From Candidatus Sphingomonas phytovorans (GTDB lineage: Bacteria > Pseudomonadota > Alphaproteobacteria > Sphingomonadales > Sphingomonadaceae), in contig CP119314.1 in the NCBI GenBank assembly GCA_029202385.1, forward strand, positions 312,501 to 376,500: a stretch of DNA of 64,000 nt, given 5' to 3'. Below, one piece after another: positions 50,037 to 57,884 of the stretch. Positions within the stretch are counted from its first letter, which is position 1, and each line of letters begins with the position of its first letter. The notes under the pieces were generated by a model, which was not told where the DNA came from, made no database searches, and saw only the letters and a program-made list of their open reading frames with translations. The translations under genes and the position numbers were made by a program.

Positions 50037-52370
50037 ATGAACAGATTCCATCGCGCAACGCTGCTGTCGACGATCGCCGCGGGCGCTGGTCTTGGCCAGC
50101 CGGCCCTGGCCCATGATCCCGCACCCGATGGCGCGGTCGCCAGGAACGTCGCGGCGGTGGCGGAGGACGCCGCCGTGGCCGCGGACGAGGGCGGGGATGT
50201 CGTGGTGACCGCGCGCCGTACCTCGGAACGGGCCCAGGATGTGCCGATTGCCCTGTCGGTGGTGTCCGGCGCGACGCTCGAACGCAAGGGCGGCTACACG
50301 CTCAGCGACGTGCAGTTCCAGACGCCGAGCCTCACCGCCTATAATTCGAATCCGCGCAATTCATCGATCGGCATTCGCGGTATAGGCGTTTCCTCCGCCT
50401 CGGACGGGCTCGATACGTCGGTGGGTGTCTATATCGACGGGGTCTATCTCGGCCGCCCCGGCATGGCGCTGGCCGATCTGATCGACATCGACCGGGTCGA
50501 GGTGCTGCGCGGCCCGCAAGGCACGCTGTTCGGGCGCAACAATTCGGCCGGCGTGCTCAACATCACGACCCGCGGCCCGGAGTTCGAGTTCAAGGGCACG
50601 GCCGAGATTTCGGGCGGTACCTATAATTATAATCAGGAACGCGTGAGTGTCACCGGGCCGCTGATCGACGGGCTCCTGGCCTTTCGCGTCACCGGCTTCA
50701 ACACGCACCGCGACGGCGTGCTCGACAATATCAAGACTGGCGTCGCCGCCAACAGCGTCGGGCGCAGCGGTGCGCGCGTCCAGCTTCTCGCGACGCCCGC
50801 CAGCAATCTCACGTTGCGGTTGATCGGCGACTATTCGATCGAGGACGACACCTGCTGCGTCAGCGCCACGAAGCTGGTGCTGCCGGCCAGCCTGAGCGCG
50901 ACGACCGGTCGCACGCTCCAGACCCTGGCGGCGCTCGGCTATGTGCCCAGGCCGAGCCTCGATTACACCCAGAACAATTCGATCCAGAATATGAAGACCG
51001 ACCAGAAAGGCGTGTCGCTGCAAGCCGACTGGGATCTGGGGCCGGTCACCCTGACCTCGATCAGCGCCTGGCGCTACTGGCACTTCAACCCGTTGCAGGA
51101 CAGTGACGGCACGCCGCTCGACGTCATCCAGGTCAATGTCGCCCAGACGAAGGACGACCAGCTTTCGCAGGAGATCAGGCTGGCGTCACGGCCGGGGCGG
51201 TTCAACTGGCAGGTCGGCGCCTATCTGTTCCATCAGGTGCTGCGCGATCATTTCATCCTCAACCAGTTCGGCTATGACGCCAGCAACTTCTACACCACCT
51301 ATGCCCGCCTCGCGAACCCGGCCGCGGCCGCGATCAATATCGCCCCGGGTTCGCAATATCTCGACGATGTCCGGACCACCGTCGACAGTGTCGCGGCTTT
51401 CGGACAGGCGAATTATTCGATCACCGATCGGCTGACGCTCACCGCCGGCATTCGTTATACCCACGACAAGCGCTGGGGCCGGTCCGACACCTCGCTTGTG
51501 GGGACGCCGAACCCGGCTACCTCCATCCCGTTCCATTACAACGTGTCGGTGACGGGCGATAACGTCTCCTATCTCGCCAGCATCGCGTACAAGGTCACGC
51601 CCGACATACTGGCCTATGGATCCTATTCGACCGGCTACAAGGGGTCGGGCCTCAACCTCAATTCGGCGGTTTCGGCGGGGACGCCGCTGGTGCTTGAGCC
51701 GGAAAAGGTCCGGAACTGGGAACTGGGCCTCAAGAGCCAGCTCTTCGACCGGCGCCTGACCCTCAACATCAGCGCCTTCTCTACCGATCTTTCCGGTCTT
51801 CAGGCCAATATCGTTCCCACCAACGGCAACCGTTCCTATCTCGCGAATGTCGGCGATGTGCGGTCGCGTGGCATCGAGGTGGATGCATCGCTGAAGCTGA
51901 CGAACAACCTGACGATCGACGGCAACGGTTCCTACAACGACGCGAAGTACAAGAGCTATGCCAACGCGCCATGCCCTGTCGGCGTGACCGGGGTCTGCGA
52001 CCTCACCGGAAAGCCGTTGTTCCAGGCGCCGAAATGGGTCGCCAATGCATCGATCGACTATCACATCCAGCTTGCCGGTGGCGTGCGACCTTATGCGATC
52101 GCGCAGTACAGCTATCGGTCGAGCACCTTCGGCACGGCCGATGCCGGCCCGTACAGCCGGATCGATCCCTACAGCCTGGTCAATCTCCGCCTCGGCGCGT
52201 CGTTCCGCGAGGGGCGCTACGACCTCTCCGCATGGCTCAACAACGCCTTCGACAAGAAGTATTTCCAGAACCTGTCGACCACCGCGATCGTCGGCACCTC
52301 GCCTTTTGCCTATGCCGGCCAGCTCGGCACGCCGCGTACCGCGGGGGCGACTTTCCGCGTGAATTTCTGA
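50037..52370 (+). CDS. TonB-dependent outer-membrane receptor, probably for organosulfur compounds
   Basis: The 777-residue receptor has a signal peptide (about 1-25, ending ALAHD), a TonB box DVVVTARR (54-61), a plug domain (IALSVVSGATLERKGGYTLS, VEVLRGPQGTLFGRNNSAGV), and a barrel ending with the aromatic-terminated ATFRVNF. GGGAGGCCGAA precedes the ATG. It is divergent from the AKR-tauD-ssuACB-monooxygenase operon and shares the dyad-bearing gap, so it probably imports the sulfonate or sulfate ester that the operon uses. Confidence 0.93.
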   Translation: MNRFHRATLLSTIAAGAGLGQPALAHDPAPDGAVARNVAAVAEDAAVAADEGGDVVVTARRTSERAQDVPIALSVVSGATLERKGGYTLSDVQFQTPSLTAYNSNPRNSSIGIRGIGVSSASDGLDTSVGVYIDGVYLGRPGMALADLIDIDRVEVLRGPQGTLFGRNNSAGVLNITTRGPEFEFKGTAEISGGTYNYNQERVSVTGPLIDGLLAFRVTGFNTHRDGVLDNIKTGVAANSVGRSGARVQLLATPASNLTLRLIGDYSIEDDTCCVSATKLVLPASLSATTGRTLQTLAALGYVPRPSLDYTQNNSIQNMKTDQKGVSLQADWDLGPVTLTSISAWRYWHFNPLQDSDGTPLDVIQVNVAQTKDDQLSQEIRLASRPGRFNWQVGAYLFHQVLRDHFILNQFGYDASNFYTTYARLANPAAAAINIAPGSQYLDDVRTTVDSVAAFGQANYSITDRLTLTAGIRYTHDKRWGRSDTSLVGTPNPATSIPFHYNVSVTGDNVSYLASIAYKVTPDILAYGSYSTGYKGSGLNLNSAVSAGTPLVLEPEKVRNWELGLKSQLFDRRLTLNISAFSTDLSGLQANIVPTNGNRSYLANVGDVRSRGIEVDASLKLTNNLTIDGNGSYNDAKYKSYANAPCPVGVTGVCDLTGKPLFQAPKWVANASIDYHIQLAGGVRPYAIAQYSYRSSTFGTADAGPYSRIDPYSLVNLRLGASFREGRYDLSAWLNNAFDKKYFQNLSTTAIVGTSPFAYAGQLGTPRTAGATFRVNF

Positions 52371-52418
52371 GGCAGGGAGGGGACGTGGCCGGGAAGTCCC
52401 CCCGGCCACGCCAAGCCG

Positions 52419-55256
52419 TCAGAAGAACAGCTTCCGAAGGCTGATCCGCACGCTCCGCCCCAGCGGGTCGAGATAATCGGGCTGGTAGCTGACCGGCGTC
52501 ACGCCGTTCGCATCGGTCACGCGCTGCTTGCCGTCGAAGATATTGGTCACGCCGATCGTCAGGCGAGTGCCACGCAGCCAGGGGTGTTTCTTGACCAGGT
52601 CGAGCCGCTGCCCGAAATCGGCGAACAGCCGGAGATCGAGGGTGCCGAGGCCTGAAAAGTTGAGCGACTGGGGCGCACCGGGCGTCCCGCCATTGACCTC
52701 GGTGCCGGTGCGGTAATTGCCCGAGAACCGGAAGCCCAGGCCGTTATTCGTATATCCTGCCTGCGCCTCGAATTCATGGCGGGACTGGCCGCCGCTGCTG
52801 CCGATCGCGTCGCCGTTGAGCAGGTCGAGCCGCGGTCCGCCATTCTGGACCAGCACCTCCTCCTTGAAATGCCATGTGTGGTAGAGCGCGAAGTTCAGCC
52901 GCCCGCCGCCCTGGCCACCGCCGCGGCCGCCAAATCCGCCGCCGCGCCCGCCGAATCCACCACCCTGGCGCGGCCCGCCGTCACCGGCACCGCCGCCGGC
53001 CTGACCGCGGTTCTCGCCGCCATCGCCCTGTCCCGCGGGCGTGCCGCCGTTCCGCGCACTGCCGTCCGGCGTGGTATCGCCGCCGCCGCGCCGCCGGAAG
53101 CCGCCCGGCGGCTGCATCCCCGCGAACGGGTTCGGCCCGGTGCCGGCACGGAACGCCTCCAGTTCCTTCTGGATCTTGGATTTGAGCGGCTTGGAGAAGT
53201 TGATGCCCCAGCGCAGCTGAGACCGGCTGCTTTCGGCGAAGTTGATCGGCCGCATGTCGATCCGGGTCAGCATTCCCGACGCGTCGCGCGTGAAGCGGCT
53301 CGGGAACGCAGCCTCGATCGCCGCCGTCGCGGTCGGGAAGGCGGCGATCGGGTTCTCGGTCCGGCTGGTTACGTAATTGGCGGTGAAGCTGATGTCCTTT
53401 TCCGACCAGGGCTTCAGGGTCAGGCCCAGCTTGGTGACATGGTTGTTGCTGGCGATCAGCCCGGTGTTGCCGCCGGTCAGCGAGGTGATGTTGGCGGTGG
53501 TGCCCTGGATATAGTCGAATACGCGCACGTTCGGCGTCGTGATCACCGGATTGCCGAGTTGCTGAGCGCTCGGCGCCTGTTCCTGGTCGGTATGCGACAC
53601 GATGAAACGGATCGCGTCGATCGGCGTCCAGTTCGCGCCATAGCCCAGGGTCTGGAGCGTGCCGAAGTCGGAGAGATGATTCTCGGCGATATTGAAATTG
53701 GCCGAGAGCTTGCCGAGGAACGGCAGGAAATTGTTCGCCTTGCTCGCGATCGGCACGTCGAGATTGAGCTGGCCGCTGACCGTATCGCGCGACACCGAGC
53801 CGATCTGGTCCCCGCTGAGTCGATAGGATCGGCTATCGAAGCTGCTCATGTCGCCACCCACCCGGATGCTGGTCGAGATGTCGCCGGCGGGCAGCTTGAA
53901 CAACGGCCCGTTGAACAGCGCGTCGAGCCCGGCATCGTTGGAGATGGCATAGGCGCGGTTGGCCGGGCTCGCGCCGAACCTCTCCAGCGGACCGAACGGG
54001 TTGGCGGTGGGGTCCCCGGCGTTAATCCGCGCCTGGAAATCAGAGATGTCGAGTCCGGTGTCGGTAAAGGTCCTTGTGTCGCTGTGGTCGTAGTTGCCGG
54101 TCAGCGACCAGCGCCATTTCGGGCCGATATTGCCGTTGAACGTGGTGCCGAGATGTGTGGTGAGCGTTGAGCTGCGCTGCGCGATCGGCAGATACCCGTC
54201 CAGCACCCGGTCGACGACCACGTCGTTGGCGAAGGGCGAGAAGGGGTTGCCGGCGGGCAGGTCGAACGAAGCGGTCGGCAGGCCGTTGAGCCGCACGCCG
54301 TCGGTATATTCCACCCGGCCGTTCAGCGTTGCCGAGACGTTGCCGAAGATCGTTCGTGCATAGACGCTGTTCGCGGAGAAATCGCGGCTTGTCGGCAGCA
54401 GGCTGCGATACGCGGCCTGATTGGTCGTGTTGGGGTTATTCGCGGTCGCGCCAAAGGCGCCAAGCGTCGGCATGCCGCCTGCGGCGCTGCCCGGCACGCC
54501 CGCGATCGTCACCGTGCTCCCGGCGAGGGCGCTCAACGCGGGATCGATCTCTCCACCCTTGGGCCCGACGACATTGCCGCCGATCGCGAACGGGCTTGGC
54601 TGCTGCGTGATATCGCGCTGGCTTTCGGTCAGCCCGGTTTGCCCTTCATATTCCATATGCAGGGTGAAGCGGCCATTGCCGTGGAGGTTGAGCAGATCGA
54701 GCTTGCCGTCAGTATCGTTGTTCCCCCCGGCGGTCGGCATCTTGTTGGCCAGTTCGACGGTGGTCGCGCGGAAGCGGCGGCGCAGGACGATATTCACCAC
54801 CTTCTGGTCGGCGGGATAGCCATATTTCAGCGCGACCTCCTCGGGCAGGATGTCGACGCGCGCGATCGCTTCGGTCGGCAGGTCGCGAATCTCCGAGAAG
54901 CTGGAAATGCGCTTGCCGTTGAGCAGCACCACCGGCGCCCCGCCGCTGCCACGACCGCTGGTCGTCTGCGGCGTCAGTTCGGCCAGCAGGTCGGAAACCG
55001 AACTGACTCCGTAGGATCGGATGTCCGCCGGACCGAGCTGCTCCTCGGGTTGGATGTCGCCGATCACCGCGCCGGGCAGGTTGCGCTGTCCCCGCACGAT
55101 GATGTCCGGCTCGTCCGTGTCGCCCTGGTCGTCGGCCTGCCCGGCCGGCGCGGCGCCCGACGTTGGGGCCGGCGCTGCTCGCGGTGCTTTCTGGGCTGCG
55201 GCGAGTGCGGGGTTGCTGGCCGATGCCAGCAGGAACAGGATGCCGATACGCCGCAT
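52419..55256 (-). CDS. TonB-dependent receptor-like protein with Gly-rich insert
   Basis: From ATG 55256 (GGAG six bases before) the protein has 945 residues, with a signal peptide (MRRIGILFLLASASNPALAA), a TonB-box-like DIIVRGQR (51-58), a plug-like domain (DLLAELTPQTTSGRGSGGAP, VVLLNGKRISSFSEI) and a barrel ending in ISLRKLFF. A Gly/Arg-rich low-complexity segment (about 715-785: GGRGGGFGGRGGGQGGGR and neighbouring GG runs) lies in a barrel loop. The plug differs from classical siderophore receptors, matching the outer-membrane receptors without clear substrate found in Sphingomonadales. It is divergent from the ROK kinase gene. Confidence 0.88.
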   Translation of the reverse strand: MRRIGILFLLASASNPALAAAQKAPRAAPAPTSGAAPAGQADDQGDTDEPDIIVRGQRNLPGAVIGDIQPEEQLGPADIRSYGVSSVSDLLAELTPQTTSGRGSGGAPVVLLNGKRISSFSEIRDLPTEAIARVDILPEEVALKYGYPADQKVVNIVLRRRFRATTVELANKMPTAGGNNDTDGKLDLLNLHGNGRFTLHMEYEGQTGLTESQRDITQQPSPFAIGGNVVGPKGGEIDPALSALAGSTVTIAGVPGSAAGGMPTLGAFGATANNPNTTNQAAYRSLLPTSRDFSANSVYARTIFGNVSATLNGRVEYTDGVRLNGLPTASFDLPAGNPFSPFANDVVVDRVLDGYLPIAQRSSTLTTHLGTTFNGNIGPKWRWSLTGNYDHSDTRTFTDTGLDISDFQARINAGDPTANPFGPLERFGASPANRAYAISNDAGLDALFNGPLFKLPAGDISTSIRVGGDMSSFDSRSYRLSGDQIGSVSRDTVSGQLNLDVPIASKANNFLPFLGKLSANFNIAENHLSDFGTLQTLGYGANWTPIDAIRFIVSHTDQEQAPSAQQLGNPVITTPNVRVFDYIQGTTANITSLTGGNTGLIASNNHVTKLGLTLKPWSEKDISFTANYVTSRTENPIAAFPTATAAIEAAFPSRFTRDASGMLTRIDMRPINFAESSRSQLRWGINFSKPLKSKIQKELEAFRAGTGPNPFAGMQPPGGFRRRGGGDTTPDGSARNGGTPAGQGDGGENRGQAGGGAGDGGPRQGGGFGGRGGGFGGRGGGQGGGRLNFALYHTWHFKEEVLVQNGGPRLDLLNGDAIGSSGGQSRHEFEAQAGYTNNGLGFRFSGNYRTGTEVNGGTPGAPQSLNFSGLGTLDLRLFADFGQRLDLVKKHPWLRGTRLTIGVTNIFDGKQRVTDANGVTPVSYQPDYLDPLGRSVRISLRKLFF

Positions 55257-55374
55257 GGTCACTCCAACTCGAATCTCAGCCGGAGCCCTAGACTCCATTT
55301 GTCGCAAGAATGTGCCGGTCAGCACATTGACCTGCGATTGACAGTATTCCCGCCCGAAGAGGATAGCGTCCGCC

Positions 55375-56268
55375 ATGACCAATTCCCTGATCGCCGGCAT
55401 CGAACTTGGCGGGACCAAATGCATCTGCGTGCTCGGCACGGGACCGGACGATATCCGGGATGAAGTTCGGATAGCGACGACCGGGCCCGGGGAGACGCTG
55501 GCGGCGATTGAATCGGTGCTCAGCCGCTGGTCGGGCTACCAGGCCCTGGGCATCGCCAGCTTCGGTCCGGTGTCGATCGATCCGGCGGCGGAGAACTACG
55601 GCTTCATCACCGCGACGACCAAGCCGGGCTGGTCCAACACCGATGTCGGCCGCCGCCTGGCGCGTCACGCCGGCGTGCCGTTCGCTTTCAACAGCGATGT
55701 TGCTGGTGCGGCCCTGGGGGAAGGACGGTGGGGCGCGGCGCGCGATGTCGCCGATCACGCCTATATCACTGTCGGCACCGGCGTCGGCGTCGGGCTGGTG
55801 CTGAACGGCATTCCGACGAACGGGCTGACTCATCCTGAGCTCGGCCATGTCCGCTCGGTCCGCATGGCCGGGGACGATTGGCCGGGCATCTGCTCCTTCC
55901 ACGGGGATTGCGTCGAGGGCCTTGCATCAGGACCGGCAATCGCCGCGCGGGCGGGCCGACCCGCGCAGGAACTGGCGGCGGACGATCCCGCCTGGGACGG
56001 TGTCGCGCATACGCTGGCGCAACTGGTCCATATGCTCGTGCTGACCGGCATCCCGCGCCGGGTCGTGATGGGCGGCGGCGTGATGACCGGCACTCCCGGT
56101 CTTTTTCCCCTGATCCGGTCGAAGCTGGTGCAAAGTCTCGGCGGCTACGGGGCCACGCCCGATATCGAGCCGGTCGAAGACTATGTCGTGCCGGCGGCGC
56201 TCGGCAACAATGCCGGGCCGCTAGGGGCGATCGAACTAGGCGCGGCGCTGGTTCGCGGGAAAGAGTGA
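55375..56268 (+). CDS. ROK-family sugar kinase (fructokinase-like)
   Basis: The 297-residue kinase has the phosphate-binding loop IAGIELGGTKCIC (6-18), catalytic Asp108 in FNSDV and the ROK zinc site H158, C173, H176, C179 in LGHVR and GICSFHGDCVEGLASGPA. The signature with CSFHG-x2-CVEGLASGPA fits bacterial fructokinases (YdhR/Mak type), which phosphorylate fructose, though other hexoses are possible. It is divergent from the receptor gene at 52419-55256, whose substrate could be the sugar. Confidence 0.9.
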   Translation: MTNSLIAGIELGGTKCICVLGTGPDDIRDEVRIATTGPGETLAAIESVLSRWSGYQALGIASFGPVSIDPAAENYGFITATTKPGWSNTDVGRRLARHAGVPFAFNSDVAGAALGEGRWGAARDVADHAYITVGTGVGVGLVLNGIPTNGLTHPELGHVRSVRMAGDDWPGICSFHGDCVEGLASGPAIAARAGRPAQELAADDPAWDGVAHTLAQLVHMLVLTGIPRRVVMGGGVMTGTPGLFPLIRSKLVQSLGGYGATPDIEPVEDYVVPAALGNNAGPLGAIELGAALVRGKE

Positions 56269-56281
56269 ACCGACCCTCCGG

Positions 56282-57406
56282 TCAGTTGATCCATCCGACG
56301 CCCTTGAGGATGCCGGCGAGTTCCTGGAACCGCAATTCTTCCGTCGGCGAACGAGCGTTGTTCTTCGCCAGCACGCCATATTCGTAATAGAGGCCCGACA
56401 GGTTGGACGGTGCCTGTGTGATGCCGGTGAAGTTGAACGTGCCGCTTGGTGCGGCCTTGATCGAGGTCTCGGTCGATCCGGGGTAAAGCGCGTTGATCGT
56501 GCTGCTCGAATGCACGCCGCGCGTTTCCCAGGGTTGGCCTTGCAGCTGGCTCTGCAGCCTCGGGCTCAAAGAGCCGAGCGGCACCGTGCCTTCTGAGGTG
56601 ACGATATTCGATTGGTGCAGGGGCGTCAGCAACAGGCTGCTGTCGCTCAGGTCGAGCGCCTGGCGGCTCTTGGTGCTGGCATGCCATTGCCCGCCCGGCG
56701 ATGTCGAGCCGCGCAGATCGGGATGCTCGCCGATATAGCTGTTGAGAAGGCTGTTGGCGGCGCGAAGGTTGTCGGACAGGCTGTTGAGCTTGCCGAGCAG
56801 CGTATTCGCTGTCTTGGCCGACGGGTTGGCCATCATTATCTGCGCCGCTTTTTCGATCCCCGTCGCTTCGCGTGTCCCCCCGATGCCGGCGGTTACGTTG
56901 AACAGCCATATGGTCAGGTCGCTGTCCTTGTTCGGCGCGCTGCTGTTCAGATATTCGAGAATGGTTGCCTGGATGTCGTTGAACGCCAGGATATGGCAGC
57001 GGGCGAGTTGTTCCTTGACATAGTCGATCTTGCTCACGCTCGATCCCGTGGTAATTTTGAAGTCCTCCAGGATCGCCCGTTCTGCGGTGACCTGCCATTT
57101 CGGTCGCTCGCTGTCGGATGTGAAGTTAGGCGGTGGCGAGCTATTGTCGACGATCATTCTCTGGACCGGCGCCATTCCGGTGGATCGCGCGATCGGCTTG
57201 AGCTGTGCCGTCTCAGATCGAGGGGGCACGCCGTCCCGGTCTCCGGACGGTGTCGCCATCGCGGCGAGGCGCTGCGCCGGCGGGCCAGCGTTGAGCATCG
57301 CGGACATGGCGGCCAATTGTGTCTGGCGCGGGCCGGCGATGCTCGCGCCGGGAACGGGAAGGGCGGGACGGATCGCCTGACGCTGCTGCACGCCTCGTTG
57401 ATGCAT
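56282..57406 (-). CDS. Putative eCIS-type cargo or toxin protein sharing an N-terminal module with its neighbour
   Basis: From ATG 57406 the protein has 374 residues. Residues 1-50 (with QQRQA, AGPRQTQLAA and MLNA-x-PP-x-QRLA) match residues 1-50 of the 57884-60454 protein without gaps at 33 of 50 positions. The rest has no recognisable domain. It has a proline-rich stretch (SSPPPNFTS), helical segments around GTREATGIEKAAQIMM and TLLGKLNSLSDNLRAANSLL, and ends VGWIN. No signal peptide or membrane helix is seen, so export by an unusual route is likely. The shared N-terminus could be a loading signal for an injection system or a propeptide; the variable body would then be the active domain. 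The frame extends upstream to 57733 but only the part from 57406 matches. Function unknown. Confidence 0.75.
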   Translation of the reverse strand: MHQRGVQQRQAIRPALPVPGASIAGPRQTQLAAMSAMLNAGPPAQRLAAMATPSGDRDGVPPRSETAQLKPIARSTGMAPVQRMIVDNSSPPPNFTSDSERPKWQVTAERAILEDFKITTGSSVSKIDYVKEQLARCHILAFNDIQATILEYLNSSAPNKDSDLTIWLFNVTAGIGGTREATGIEKAAQIMMANPSAKTANTLLGKLNSLSDNLRAANSLLNSYIGEHPDLRGSTSPGGQWHASTKSRQALDLSDSSLLLTPLHQSNIVTSEGTVPLGSLSPRLQSQLQGQPWETRGVHSSSTINALYPGSTETSIKAAPSGTFNFTGITQAPSNLSGLYYEYGVLAKNNARSPTEELRFQELAGILKGVGWIN

Positions 57407-57536
57407 CGCGCTGTGCCCTTGCCAGTCGATCGGGGCCGATCGACTGGGCGATGCTATTTCCTTTGTTCGGTTACGGCAATCGGATCGCCCGAAATTGGGG
57501 CTATCTGCGCCTGGACCCTTGGGGAAGGAAGTCGGG

Positions 57537-57884
57537 TCAGGGAACGAGCTCGATCGAGTCGATTTCGCTAAGGCACGGCATGCGAACACTGGCGGTGCCG
57601 TCCGGAGCATCCGGCGCCTCGCCATGAAGAATGCCGATCGCGACGACCAGGCGCCCCTCATGAGCCTCGCGTTCCGCATTGCTGCGGCGGGCGTCGGGGT
57701 GCCAGGATGGTTCGAGCAGCACCGTCTCGCCATCGTCCAGCCTTATGGCGACATGGCCGGAATATTGTGGCGGCGGCTTGTAGAGGCGGCGCAGGTCGAT
57801 CGACGCATAAATGCCCTGGACCGCCACCCGCTCGCCCGCGTGCTTCGAAATGTTCTTTCCCGAACGGATCAGCGGCAGGGCCAT
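57537..57884 (-). CDS. 115-residue protein coupled to the DUF4157 protein (candidate immunity or adaptor protein)
   Basis: The protein starts MALPLIRSGKNISKHAGERV and reads as a small beta-rich domain (VAVQGIYASIDLRRLYKPPP, YSGHVAIRLDDGETVLLEPS, EGRLVVAIGILHGEAP) with no assigned family. Its ATG overlaps the stop of the DUF4157 gene (TGATG), so it is translated directly after it. Such a small coupled gene next to a toxin-like gene may be an immunity or chaperone protein, but the sequence alone does not show this. Confidence 0.6.
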   Translation of the reverse strand: MALPLIRSGKNISKHAGERVAVQGIYASIDLRRLYKPPPQYSGHVAIRLDDGETVLLEPSWHPDARRSNAEREAHEGRLVVAIGILHGEAPDAPDGTASVRMPCLSEIDSIELVP

